64,000 bases of DNA from Antennarius striatus (Eukaryota; Chordata; Actinopteri; Lophiiformes; Antennariidae): the NCBI RefSeq assembly GCF_040054535.1, contig NC_090782.1:25582001-25646000 (forward strand), read 5' to 3'. The notes beneath the pieces were generated by a model. The model was not told where the DNA came from. It saw only the letters and a list, made by a program, of their open reading frames with translations, and made no database searches. Made by a program: the position numbers and the translations under genes. How positions within the stretch are numbered: position 1 is the first letter of the stretch; every line of letters begins with the position of its first letter. Shown piece after piece: positions 24,332 through 37,111 of the stretch.

Positions 24332-26104
24332 TTAGTTGACCAGGAGCTCCTGGTATTGCTCTGATCGCAGGAAACGACCAAAGGAGTCTTTCTCCATCAG
24401 GGCGAAGATCCTCTTTTGGGCCAGGTCAAAGGTTGCAGGGGAGAGGTCCACCAGGTTCCTGAGGGTCACATCCTTGGTGAAGTGGTCGATGTTCACCTGT
24501 GGTGGGGGTGGGGATAGGGGAGGGACGTTAAATAAGGGAATTGATGAGGCGTCTCGTAGGGAGGACTCAGGAACACAAAGAGGAGTTGTGTCTGGATTAC
24601 TCAGCGTGAGGCCATCTAAGGTAAGACGTGTGATATTATTTATTCATTGGCTTCTTACTTTAACCAACCACTTGTTATGTTTATTTCACACGAGACGCAA
24701 ACACGAACTGGTCCTGATCATTCAGAGGAAACGCGCCCCGACGACCTGATGTTTACAGCAGTTTGGCTCTAAGCTCATTATGAGCCGCCATAAATGATCT
24801 GTTAGGACCATAAATAATGGACTGGGATTACATCCATGAGCAGGAACCTCACATGACCTCAAATGTTGCTCCGCATTCATGCATAAAGCTGTAAAGTAAA
24901 GCTCAGTTTTAGGTCATGAAAATTAAGAAAATAAGTTAAAAACAAAAACCCACCAACTGTCTTTTCTCTCTAAGTCTTGTAATTTATTAAATGAATGAAC
25001 TTCCAGCGTCTAACTCAGGCCTCGCAGGATTTACGCAACCAAAACCGGGTTTGTTTCTCCTCATGTAACCCAGGAACAGCATCACCCCGCCAAAATAAAC
25101 CTCATTCACAAAACAAGAGAGGAAGAAGAATGCCTGAAGCGTTTGGACAGGAACTGTTTCCTCAGGCGTGAAACGGTCAAAGACCTGAGTGAGGGTCTTC
25201 TCAGGACCTCAGAGAATGTCTGCTTGCGACCTTTAGCATTAGCAGTTAGCAATGACACCACTTGAGGAGGACTTTTTGTATTTATTATAATAAATCTGTC
25301 ATTCCTAACAGTGATGTCACTGATCACGATGTTCCAGGTGAGCACTGAGTTAGGATGTGATGGACGTGACGAGGATTCCTGACCTCTCTGGGGCCCTCGG
25401 ACTGGATGAAGTCCTCGTAGATCTTCTTGGCCTTGGTGGCCATCTTCACGGGGTTCTTGGTCTTCTTGAAATCCTCGCAGGACATCCAGAACTCGATGTT
25501 CTCCTCGCTGAACTCAGACTGCAGGAAGCTGCGGAAAGCAGCCAGACCGTCTGGTGGACACGAGAAACATGTTAGTAACCGGGCAACAAACGTATCGTCT
25601 GGTGGTCCATCAGCTGGAGAACTGTATTTCTTCTGCGGTTGGAGGTGGAGGATCAGGGTCTCCTCCACAGACTATCAGGAGCTGGAGATGATCCACCTCA
25701 TGCCAGGCAGGATGTTCAAGCATTAGCATTAGCATAGCAAATGTACATGCAGTGGTAAATGTACAGACATCACTTTGAACGACCACTTTGTGAAGGTGAA
25801 CTTCATGTTCGGTTCATGTCCTTCTGCCTTCAACAGGAAGTTCCCGTGAAACACAGAGGAAGTGAGACGCAATCAAGAAATTAAAAATCTTAGAAGCAAA
25901 GATTAGTAAAGCAGAGTTATGATGCAAAGATGCACCGTGATAACACGAGCATTGTGGTGGAACACGCCGCTGCTGGAGGCACCATTGTGTGAACGAGTGT
26001 GTGCTGCAGGAGATCAGCCGAGCGCTGGCGTGGCCCCCGCTTCACATCCTTAATGAGAACGCAGGGTCCTTTTCAAAATAGCATTCTGGCTCAATCAACA
26101 CACG

Positions 26105-26191
<87 letters not shown>

Positions 26192-26282
26192 AACAAAAAA
26201 AATCATGCAATTAGAAATGACACACCCCAACTTCCAGTCCATTAACAGGCTTTCTGTTATGCAATCGGTTTTAACTTGAAAG

Positions 26283-26324
<42 letters not shown>

Positions 26325-26509
26325 GGGGGGGGGTGTTACTGCATCTGAGGCGTAATAAGTCATGGAGGATCCCATGGGAATTAACCATAAAGTCTAATGC
26401 TAATGTGAAACCTCATGGGGGTAAATAATCGCGGCGCAGCGGTTTGCGGCGACCACCCGATAAATCACCGGCGGTGGAATCATTTAGACTTCTCCCTGGT
26501 GATGTTATC

Positions 26510-26592
<83 letters not shown>

Positions 26593-29500
26593 TATAAATC
26601 TGCCGGAGGAGCGACCTACAGAAGCCTCCTACCCCCTATTGAGCCGTGCAGAGGAAACGCTTCCTCCGTCAGCGGGGACTGATCCAGGATCTGATCCAGG
26701 ATCTGGTCTGTATGCACAGGAGCAGCCTGAGCAGGAAGGTTTACATGAAGCGCTGATTACCATGACAACAGAGTTAATCATGCGTGTCTGGTTCAGGTAA
26801 ACAGCTGGAAGAGGTGAAGCCTCTGGTGCTGTGGTTTGTTCCCTTTAAACAGACGTTGTCCAGTCGTCACCAACGGTTGAAGCTATTTTAAAGTCACCAA
26901 ACTGTGATAATAGATCCGTTTTCATCAGAAAGTTCATTTTGTGGAGAAATATGTGACTGGATTAGATTATCTCTCGTTGGATTAAAACTGATGTGACGTT
27001 AAAAACGATTGAGATTAAAAAAACACGTAAAAATGTACGGTGATAAGAAGTTAGTTACACCGATGTGAGGCGTTCAGGTGTGTCTGGATTGAGTGTGTGG
27101 TATGTGTAAATTCAGATTAGCTACAGATTAGCTACGCTAGCATAGCTAATCTGTACTGCTATTACATGACGACGATGCTGTTCCTTGAATTTCCTTTCAA
27201 ACTGAGACGGAGAGGGATGTTTACATGTGATTATTATTCGTGCGCCCTCGTGCATTCGTGCATTAACACTCGTGACGCGGATTTTTGGTAGGCAGTCACG
27301 TGATACCGTACTCGCATTCTATTGGCTGACGACATCATGAAGTGTGCTACGTTCCGTGAGTCTCGGAATTCCGTGAGACACAAAAGTGGAGTCATCAGCA
27401 TAAAGTGAGACAGTCTGTCAGAGTGTTTTAAAGGTACAACAGACAGAAGGTGGTTTAATATCAGTATGGGGGGGGGGGGGTCAGAAATGTTTAAATTACC
27501 ATATATAATAAGATAAATAGTTCGTCGTTATCCCAAAAGTTACAGGCTAGCAAAGTGTTAGCATTTCAGCTACGCCTCATAGCAACCAGCGTGATGTAAG
27601 CGACAGGGAGGAGACAGCAGAGAGAGGAGGAGTGAATAAAACAGAACGGGGACCTACAGCTGGTGTTCAGGACGCGGTCCAGACTCTCACGCCACTCAGC
27701 CGCCTCCTCAGGGGTGGGCCTGCACACAAAACACAGTCAACACGCCGTCAGCAAGGGGTGCTAAGTGAAGCTAACTTGTTTGAGCAGCACAACGTTGCAG
27801 TTAAGTTCGACGGCGACGACGTGCATCGACATATTTACCTAAATGTTAAACTTTCAAACCATAAAAGTTCATGTTTCAGTTTTTTTTTTTTTTGTGGCAG
27901 AGTGAAGAGATGAAACACAAACTGATGTTGGAATATTCCAATAAACATTTTATCACCAGCGTCGCTGCAGAGTTAATCCTCTGAGGCGTTCAATGTCGTC
28001 AGTGTGTACTGAAGGGAAGAGGATCTAATGAATTATTATTGTAGCCGGTGAGTCATCGGTCTTGGAATCACGTATGTGGTGTCAGGATCCGCCGGGCTGG
28101 CATGTGATCAGAGCGTGAGAGGAGGAAGTAACATAATAAAAATATTAAAATGATGACTTTGGCTCCAACAGGGGAATTCAAGGAAGATAAAGATTAAGTG
28201 TGTGTGTCTGATCCCGTTCGCCTCCAGCTCTACCTTACCGTCAGCTAACGGTTTAGGTACGCTTCGTTTCTCCATCCGATTTGAAAGCAGAAACTTTCCT
28301 GATGTGAAGTTTGAAGACCACTGCCTCTGTGCACATTTTGTTTGAGGAAAATGTCATTTATTTGAAGCATCTTTTGATTTTTAATCATGTTTCTCCCCAA
28401 ACACGCAGTAATATTATTGATAAATGTAAACAAGGAGGTGCTAATGGTAAAAATCCACCACTTTTGGAAAACTGAAATATTTCCTGGCCTCAGTCTTTGC
28501 ACTGAAGTCAAACTGTGTGTGTGGAAAAGTTTAATAGTTAACTTTAAAGAAGTTTGAAAACCACAACAGTGTGTAGTTACTTGAGAAAACGTCGTGACAT
28601 AGTCATGTGACCAGGTAAAATACCTGAAAATGTTGATGTCAGCCCAGACGGCTCCAGACGTATTAAAACACGACAACATGGTCGATCACATGGTCGATCA
28701 CATGGTCGATCACATGTTCAATCACATGGTCTCACGTTGGAGGACTTCTATCAACGCTCAAAAAGGAAAAAAAACGAAACCAAGACAAAATTCCAATCCC
28801 GGATAAAGTGGAAGCATCCGATTGGTCGGTACCCAGACGGGTCCGTGTGCCCCGGTCGTCGCGGCGGCGGCCCCCATGGCTCTGCGTTACCACCGTTAAC
28901 CCACACACATCCATCTCTGAGCAGGAAACACTCACTTCTGCAGCTTCTCCGGCTTCTTCTCAGGCTTCTCGGGGTAGGGGATGATGAGGTTGATGGCATT
29001 TTCTGGCTTCTGCAGTAAAACGCCCAATTTTGACTTGATCTCCTTCGCCCTGGGAGACGAAAGGAGGATTTCACGTCTGAATCATATCTATCACCCTTCA
29101 TCTCATGTCACTGCTAGACATGAGGGTTAAAAGGCGGCGGTAAAAACCCAAAAACACAATAATATCACCATTTACAAGTTTTTTCTCTATACGTCTATAA
29201 TTACTGATCTCCATAGACTTTATCCACAAACAACATAATTAACTTAAAAAAAATAAAGGAACTCCTTAACTTGATTGAATTTATTTTAATAGAAAGGCCA
29301 TAATGTTTCCTTTAAAGTTTTTTTTAAAACCTTTTTTTATGCATCTTATCAAACAAATAAAATTTCAGTTGACATAAAAGCTGTAAATTGGTGTGTTGTA
29401 GAAAACAGTCATTTTCAGACTTTAAAAGGTCATAATGTTAACTAGAAGCCTTGAGCTCGATTGGACCTCAAACTAATTGGAACTATTGATTCGAGAAACA

Positions 29501-29616
29501 TCGATTTTTAATGAAATCTGCATTAACAGGATCTAAAAACCACGGTTCAGGTGGAACGAGGCGGCGGCTCACCTTTCCAGGCAGCTCTGGGGTAAAGCGG
29601 CTAATCCTTTACACAT
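24332..29616 (-). CDS. rgs5: regulator of G-protein signalling 5, 5 exons, 183 aa
   Basis: Minus-strand exons are 29616-29573, 29049-28936, 27719-27658, 25550-25384 and 24496-24332. All are GT-AG and in phase (44, 114, 62, 167, 165 bp). The N-terminus [15 protein letters not shown] is nearly identical to mammalian RGS5. Exon 2 gives [17 protein letters not shown] and a Pro/Lys/Glu-rich linker. The RGS box runs about residues 60-178, with [39 protein letters not shown] and [13 protein letters not shown]. The length agrees with the 181-aa mammalian protein. Known role: GAP for Gi/Gq alpha, expressed in vascular mural cells in mammals. It lies tail-to-tail with rgs4. Introns 2 and 3 hold several simple repeats. 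Confidence 0.93.
26099..26189. repeat. (CA)n microsatellite in rgs5 intron 3
   Basis: More than 40 CA units between rgs5 exons 3 and 4. Confidence 0.97.
26285..26333. repeat. (GT)n plus poly-G tract in rgs5 intron 3
   Basis: About 18 GT units followed by about 12 G residues. Confidence 0.95.
26513..26590. repeat. (AC)n microsatellite in rgs5 intron 3
   Basis: About 39 AC units, the third long dinucleotide tract within 500 bp. Confidence 0.97.
27276..27541 (+). mobile_element. partial copy of MITE family M1 in rgs5 intron 3
   Basis: Shares GTCACGTGATACCGTA, AGTCTGTCAGAGTGTTTTAA, GGTGGTTTAATATCAGTATG and TTTAAATTACC with the elements at 36745-37111 and 48202-48573. Both outer ends are eroded. 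Confidence 0.7.
28677..28735. repeat. 12-bp tandem repeat (CATGGTCGATCA)
   Basis: Five near-identical 12-bp units in rgs5 intron 2. Confidence 0.9.
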
Positions 29617-29720
29617 CTCTCAGCACCGTCGTTCTCAGGCAGGTCAGCTCTTCTGGGTAGTTCTCTGTGGGTCTTTAGCGTCGCTGTCGGCTTTCTGACT
29701 GCCTGAAAGCACATGGAGAG

Positions 29721-29727
29721 TTTTATA
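29721..29727 (-). promoter_or_regulatory. TATA box of rgs5
   Basis: TATAAAA on the minus strand, 105 bp upstream of the rgs5 ATG. Confidence 0.65.
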
Positions 29728-31173
29728 CAGACATCCTTTGGGCCCCGAGCCAAACAGCTAAGCCAATCAGATTGGAGTGTGAGCTGCAGCGGCGGAGGAA
29801 AGGCGGGCCTTCAGAGTTCAATGGCTGGACGGGAGCGTTTCCTCCTCCTCCTTCTACGTGATAAAACGGTGCAGAAAAGCAAATTACAAATAGAAGAACG
29901 ACCCCAGTCAAGGATTTCTGAGTCTTTCTGCTTATTTATTGGTTTCTGTAGGTTCTGATGAAAGGATGTCACACAGTGTGGAGAGACAGGTGAAGACAGC
30001 TAATAAAGGTGAGTCACATTCGAGTCCTCGCTAAAAACAGCTGTCTCTTTTGTCTAACATAACAGCAGGTTTTTATTCGGACATTTTTATTGTATGTTTA
30101 GAAGAACCGGGTCAACGTGGGCTGCATGCATACTTATAAAGCCAAACGACTCCAACTATCTGCCTGGAGGGAGGCGACACCCCAGCATCATGTCAAGAGA
30201 GTCGGGACAGATCCAAAGCTTCCTTTCTGTCTCTTCTCTATTTCAATGACGTCTGGTTTATTATTCCAGGTGATGAGACGCAGCTGCAAAACATTTAAGG
30301 CAATGAAACTAAGATATGGCTGCTGAAAAATGTAAAAAAAGATGTACAAAGGGGACAGGATCTGTCCCGTCGGGGGTCTGGATCCAGATGGAGCAGCAGA
30401 CGTTCACACAGGTTTCTTAATTGAACAGAAATCACAGCCTGATTTCTGTGAACACCTGTGCGATGTTGCGTAACGGGGCGGGGTCAAAGGTCATTGCATC
30501 AGTGCATTGATCCTGGTTTCATCCTGCAGCTACTCCTCAGTTAAGTCTTCCACTTAAACAAGACAGAAAGCTCACAGCTCCACTATACAGAATGATTTAC
30601 TGGTGTATTTAAAATCTATACTATAAATATTCTATTACTGCTGAAGCTGAGTTACGCTGAAATAATTACATAAAACAAGCTGAGCCCGGCTTTCCCTTCA
30701 GACGGCTCAGGTTTTAAGTTCGAGCGCTTGGCAGGAGAACGCTGTCATTATATAACTATGTCATCACACTGAAGACGCCGAGAGAGTTTCTCCTGGTTAC
30801 CACGGCAATGAGGATTGTATTCTGACATGATGCGAAAGCGATTCTCAAGTACCTATTTATAAAATCTATGCAGTACGAGAGGTCTGGAGACCGTCGACCA
30901 ACAGAACCAGATGTCAACAGCATGTAAACGCAGGAGGTCCTGACCTTCAACAGGACAATGACAGCCCCACCATCAGGTGATTGGACTCTGGGACCACACA
31001 CACACAGCTACAGCAACACCCTCCCCCCAAAAAAACCCCCAATCACATTAGCAGTGAATTAATGTAATTTGTAGAGAACAGAGCTGCAAAATAAGATTGT
31101 GTTCTTTGACACTGAGAAGAAACAAAATCAGACGAACAGAAACACTGAACAGAAATCCCCTCCCTCTGGTGTG

Positions 31174-31342
31174 TACAGTATTTCTCGCACTATAAGGCGC
31201 ACCTTCAATGAACGGCCTATTTAAAAACTTTTTTCATATATAAGGCACACCAGACAAGGCACGCTGGATTATAAGGCGAACCTTCGGTTTTTGAGAAAAT
31301 TCAAGGCTTTTAGGTGCGCCTTATAATGCAGAAAATACTGTA
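31174..31342. mobile_element. 169-bp MITE with 31-bp terminal inverted repeats (ATAAGGCGCACCT)
   Basis: The left end begins TACAGTATTTCTCGCAC and the reverse-complemented right end begins TACAGTATTTTCTGCAT. Both reach ATAAGGCGCACCT with 4 mismatches in 31 bp. Internal ATTATAAGGCG blocks repeat the theme. Confidence 0.8.
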
Positions 31343-34300
31343 ATTACAGCTCCCAGTATTCATTTATGGACCCACCTGAACACAGGAATAATATTCACCC
31401 TCCAGCCGTCATCAGAGTCTCCTTCCTGGCAGATGTCTGAACTACGAACCCGAGCAACAGGGAAATAGACAGCGTTTGTTCTGATCCCGTCCATCCAGCC
31501 CAACATGTGCAGGTACAGTTTCTTTGTTGGCATGGCGATGCATTGAGTGTGTGTGCAGCCATACAAACAGACGCCCGCCGTTATATAAAAGCGCCCATGC
31601 TTCTTTTAAACCTCCAGAGGGATGAGATAATGAACAGAAGGATCACCAGCTCCATTCTTTTTATTTTTACTGCACAGCAAACTAAACATTGAGTGTTTAA
31701 CTCCTGAGACACAGAGGTTGTTGGATTTTTTTAGCCTAATGAGATTTGTGCTGCAATTTGGAGAGTTGTTGGTGATTTATCACGTTTTCTCCACTCGCAG
31801 GCCGGCCTTCAAGGCATTTCATCAGCTTTTATCGACCTCTGAAGCACCAAAAAAGGATTTTTTGGTGTATATAAAAAGAAAAAAGACTGGAAACAGGCAG
31901 ACAAACAATAAATTACTGAAACAAGACATAAGCAACCATAAAAACCCTGTTTTATCGTCTTTTTAGATGTTGAGGTTCTGAGACTTTGTGCATGTTTAGA
32001 CCTCGGAGGGGCGTGGCGGCGGATACCGAGGACTACGTCCTCCTGATGAAGGTCGGCTTCCATGTTTGCTCAGACCGAGTCACCAGCTGTACCGCTGCTC
32101 AGATAAAACCACGGCAGTTGGCATCCAGGTGCTCTGTTTACCTGCTGACAGAAGCGCTGCGCTCCATTTAGAGACGTCATCAAGGGTGGGGTGACACCCC
32201 CAGCACCAACACAAGAGCGTGAGTTTAAAGGACGATCACGAACGACACAGCGTGTCTTCATTCAGCCTTCTTTTTAATTCCAGACAGACGTTCCTGCCTT
32301 CCAGGTAGGGACGTGAATCTCTGCGCTGCCAGATGTTTTCTCGCCAAACAGGAATGTAATCACAGAATGACACGGTTTCAGAACCGCCAGTGAGCGCCAA
32401 TCTGGGGCTAATCTGTGTATATTGTTACGGCGCAGATTGAAGACATTACAGACAGCTGGACTGATGTTTAACTCACATCCAACCGATTAAAGGTCAGCCA
32501 GGAGAATGTGAGATAAACACAGCTCTGGAGAGGAACGTGTTGGTACCAGAAAAGAAGGATGACCTCAACAGCAAGGGTTTGTGGGTGAAAAACAGACGTG
32601 AGGGTCTGAGAACGCCCAACGCTCCAGACTTCACAAATACAAGGAACCCTCCTGTCCGCAAAGCCCAAGGCCAAAATATCTCCACTAATAATTAAACCCC
32701 ATTGACTTGACAAATGATCTTGATCGTTCAACAGCAGAATGTGGACACAGGTGTGGGCTGACCGAGAGACGCAGACGTCACCGTCAGCTTCAGTTCAGGT
32801 CTGGACAAAGATTTTCAGGAAAGAAGAGGAAGACAGGAGATTTTATTGTTATCAACTTTGGAATTTTAACTTTTTTAGCACCAGACTGAATCCAAATTGG
32901 GGGTAAATTGAAGATCTACTACAACGCTGGTCTTGGTTTAGTCCCTCAGGGACTCAAGCTGAACCTCAGACATTTGGTGGTCAGATTAAAGAGGTGTCTG
33001 CTTTCTCAGTCTACAAACCGGCGGGAGGAAATTAAATAGCGTTTCCCACAGCAGCATTAATTGTTTTTGTTGAAGTGTTTATTTGTGAAGGCTTCTTCTG
33101 TCAATCTGGAACAGGGGGGGCAAAAGAGAGCTACAAAGGCCGTTTTCTAGAAACTAGAGTCTGAACACCGAGGGGAAACGACAGGAGATAAATAATCATT
33201 TATTTATTGTCATTCCTGTCTTGGACAAATAATTGAAAAGGCTGTAATGGATGTCCACCGTAGACGTCAGCGCTAAATCCTACTGTGGGTAAAACAAGGC
33301 TGCTTTTTATGTAACGTAGATATAAAAAAAAATCTGATTGACAGCATTGGGGGCGACCAAACACTCCTTTAGCAGGACTATGTGTACTTTCATAAAATTA
33401 CACTTTGGAATTTTGATTTCCAGATGTTCAGATGGACTCAGCAACAGTTAAAGTTTAGTGTTGAGAATTACAGTCATCAAACTGAGGGGAGTACGTGACC
33501 GGTCTGCTCTGGACTCCTGGTGGACTTTGACGGCTCAGAAACATTCACATCAGATCAGCTGAAACTTATCACTAGAAAAACAGACTCCAGCCCTGAACTG
33601 AATGGCTTGAAACAATCATGTGATAAATGTGTTTGGTTTTCACAGATTAGGACTCAAATCAGACCACATAGCTTTAAAATTGGAGCAATATAAAAAAAAA
33701 AGAAAAGCCAAATCAAACGATGAAACGAGGCCAGATGCGTTTCTGAGCACATGTTGGCGAGCCTCTACATCCATGTACGTATGTATGGCTCGCCATGTAA
33801 ACAACTGGGTGAGTGTGGGGGGGTTAATGCACTGAGGAGCACGTCAACTGGGAATCTGGATCTGTTGACCGTCTGGGCTCTGAGGCCAGGGGTGGGGGTT
33901 CCTGCTGCCTCTAATGAAGGCAGGAGCACCTCGTTTCTCAGGCTCCTCTGTCACTCACATGTGACCAATAACACACCTCCACAGCCAGCCAATCATCTCT
34001 CTGCCACGTTTTTAAAGACCATTGTAGTGGTTAGTTCTCCATCCCTCCATCAAAGCCCAGTCTTCATCCTCAGCAGGTTCATCAGCCACCGTCGCCATAT
34101 CTTGACGCTGTCCGGATGGGTGCCCTTTGGTATAGGTCTAGGAAGTCAAAGTCTTTCTGACATCAAAGTCTAGACCAAAAACACGATTATCATTATTTTA
34201 ACAATTAGTTTAACCACCTTTGCCTTTAGTTGTTGCCTCACTGGAACCAACTGCACCTCCGTCTGAAGGCAAAAGACATAAAATGCTGTCCAATATAACC

Positions 34301-35239
34301 CGACCCCTCACTGGGTGTTGACACCTAAATTACCTGCACACAATAAACACCTGATGGTGTTAAAGCTTTACTGTGGAGCCACACAGCATCTACAATCTGC
34401 AGTGTGGAGTGACATCAGGACGGTTTGTGGAGATGTTTCAGCAGGTTGTCATCAGGATGAACCAGGGTGGACATTAGGTGACATCTAAGCGTCACCTTCA
34501 AAACCCAATCAATGCCCCGAAGAAGAAGAATGAGAGCGGCTCCAAACATTCTGTTGGTTTAATGACCAGGCGGCGACGCGCTCTGACAGCGTTGTGACAG
34601 ACACGGCCAGATGGCGAGGTCTTCACACCAGGCGACACGCCGGCGGATGTTCTCAGTACAACTTGGAGATAAAGAGCAGGACGCTTCATCGCTGCTCCTC
34701 TTCACACTGAGTCCCGCTGCTCCACATCGCTGACCTCTGCCACGTTGCATAACTTTCATTTTTCCATTACCACTAAACAGATAAACTTCTTCTAATTGAA
34801 AGTTTGAAAATCAACATTTAGGACTCGACCTGGATCGACTTTTAATTCTAATTTGCTGACTTGTGACGGAGACGGAAAAACAAAAAGTAGACAAGCAAAC
34901 ATGAGACGTCTCAGTCAGTGTTGGGGAATGACTCGCTGTCGTGCTTCCAATCTGTCTTCTGTTATTGTGCAAACATCTGGTCACCATTACTGAAGCAACA
35001 GACGCGAGTCGTCATCGCCATTCTGGTACATGTGTGATTAGATGTGGAGAACGTGATTACAGTTCGATGGAAGAGTTCAAAGTGACGGCCCTGAGGAAAA
35101 CACACGGAGGAGAGACGAAATCAGTCCCTGTGAAATACGTGTGAAGCCTCTGCAGAACACAAAGCATCCTGGGAATGTCACATCTGGAGTGTTTTTACAT
35201 CCCGTGAAGCGGTGATGTGTTGTAACTGTCCGTGTTCGT

Positions 35240-35430
35240 GTGTTCGGCCACCAAATATCTTCACAACCGTTGCAGATAGATGAAAAAAGCACGTCATCAG
35301 GCAGCAAAGGGGATGAAAATGTGATGATGACCTTGACCTTTGGTAAACTAGGTCAAGGTCAAACTGGACAGTACAATATAGAATTCATTGCTACGACCAT
35401 TATGAAAGTAGGTCAGGGTAGAATTGTCTT
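35240..35430 (-). repeat. dispersed repeat family R1, copy C (inverted)
   Basis: Reverse complement of the family at 3488 and 9891: CACCAAATATCTTCACAACCGTTG, then GCAGCAAAGGGGATGAAAA. It carries TCAAGGTCA on the minus strand (35328-35336) and on the plus strand (35353-35361). Confidence 0.65.
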
Positions 35431-36161
35431 CATTTAGCTCTGTGTTTTAAGTCACAAACTAACCCTATTCACTCGGGGGGGGGGGGTTAGCTCTCAGATC
35501 CTGTCTGGACTAAGAAACATCACCCGATTTTCTTGCTGTGGTTTCGCTTATAAGAACTAGAATTTTTGCGTGTGTCGTGTCTCAAAGAAAACATTTACAG
35601 TCAGGCAGCATCACAGACCTCTAACCCAGTAGGCAGCTAAACAGGATGGGGAGTCTGTGAGCGTTCTTCAATGGAAATCATTCCCCTCTCCCCCTTTTGT
35701 CCTCTTAGATTAGAAATGTTCTCAAATGGGGATTTTTCTGGTCAGGATAATTGACCTTTTCTTGGGTTTTGGGTTCTGGAAGAAGAAGAAGGGGAGGAGG
35801 AAGGTTGGCAGGTGAGCTTCTTTGCCCCTCTCCTGTTTGACATTTTCCAGAACCTCCACTTCAGGACCACATCCGTCACGGAGACCGTTCCCCTCTCCGC
35901 TCCGCAGCGAGAGATGCTGCAGACGTTCTGCGTGTGAAGCCTGTCGTTCCCGGCTTGGTCGTGTTCCGATGGACACAGTGGGATCCCCGAGGAACCGAGA
36001 GTCACTCCATTACAGACGTTTTCCTTTTCCACAGGGGACCCACGCCAGGAGGTTTCCCACGCATGGCGTGTAACGTCCTGTCGCCATGACACTCTGAGGC
36101 CGCCCCCCCCCCGCTGTCCCACTGCACATCCTGCTCATTTATTTCTCTTATCAGAGCATAC

Positions 36162-36188
36162 GTGTGTGTGTGTGTGTGTGTGTGTGTG
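36162..36188. repeat. (GT)n microsatellite
   Basis: About 13 GT units. Confidence 0.9.
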
Positions 36189-36744
36189 TCTGAGGTGCAT
36201 CTGCGTTGTGCTGATGCGCTGGGCATGTCCATTCCTGGGGGAGACGCTGTGGAATGTGCGCATCAGGTCATGTGCTCTCATCTGAACGGCCCCCTGGGGG
36301 GTCACGCTCAAACCGGAAGAATAAATACAGAACGATCTGTCATCCAAACTCAAGGCTACGGGTTCAGAGGTCACATGTGGGGGGGGGGGGGGTAAAGCTC
36401 TAAAGCCTTCGGTCCAACTGGTGATGAAAACACATTTATGTCCACTTTATATTTCTTTCATTTCTAAGTTGTGCTCACCAGCACCAGGCTGACTTGTATC
36501 TCCTTTATTTCTGGACTAAATCACCCAAATTGCTATAAAAATAGTTATTATGGAGAATAAAACACTCACAAGACTCACAAACTGTCCTTTTTAAATGTTC
36601 CTGGACCTTATGAGGCCTACATGAAAGTAAATAAAAGACTGCAGTCCACACATGCTGCAGGCACAGCGCCATCCACTGCCTTTTACTGCCCCCTGCTGGT
36701 GTGGAAGACACTCCCATCCAGGAGGTCAGGAATACATGTGGAAT

Positions 36745-37111
36745 ACAGAAATCCCTTGCCTGTTCGCGCTTCAAGATGCACGGCTCCACTACATCGTGGA
36801 TTTTTAGTAGGTAGTCATGTGATACCGTATGTGCACGCTATTGGCTGACAGCATGACGAAGTGCGCAGCATTTCAAGACTCAGAGAGCGCAGTGCACTTC
36901 TGTGAAACACAAAAACACTTCAAACAGTCTATCAGAGTGTTTTAAAGGTAACACAGATAGGAGGTGGTTTAATATCAGTATGGGGGGGGGTGTTCATAAA
37001 CGTTTAAATTACCGTAAATAATTAAACAGTTTGTCGCTATAATCGCAGAATTTCATTTTTCACAGGTGGTTCCTGGAACTCATTAAGCGTGAGTAACGAG
37101 GGATTACTGTA
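36745..37111 (+). mobile_element. full-length MITE of family M1, 367 bp
   Basis: One end reads TACAGAAATCCCTTGCCTG and the other, reverse-complemented, reads TACAGTAATCCCTCGTTAC. These form an imperfect terminal inverted repeat. No coding capacity. Related copies are at 48202-48573, 27276-27541 and 18065-18177. Confidence 0.75.

Noticed and set aside
33751-34173. 140-codon plus-strand frame
   Set aside because: No recognisable family, no supporting splice context, and composition like the surrounding intergenic DNA.
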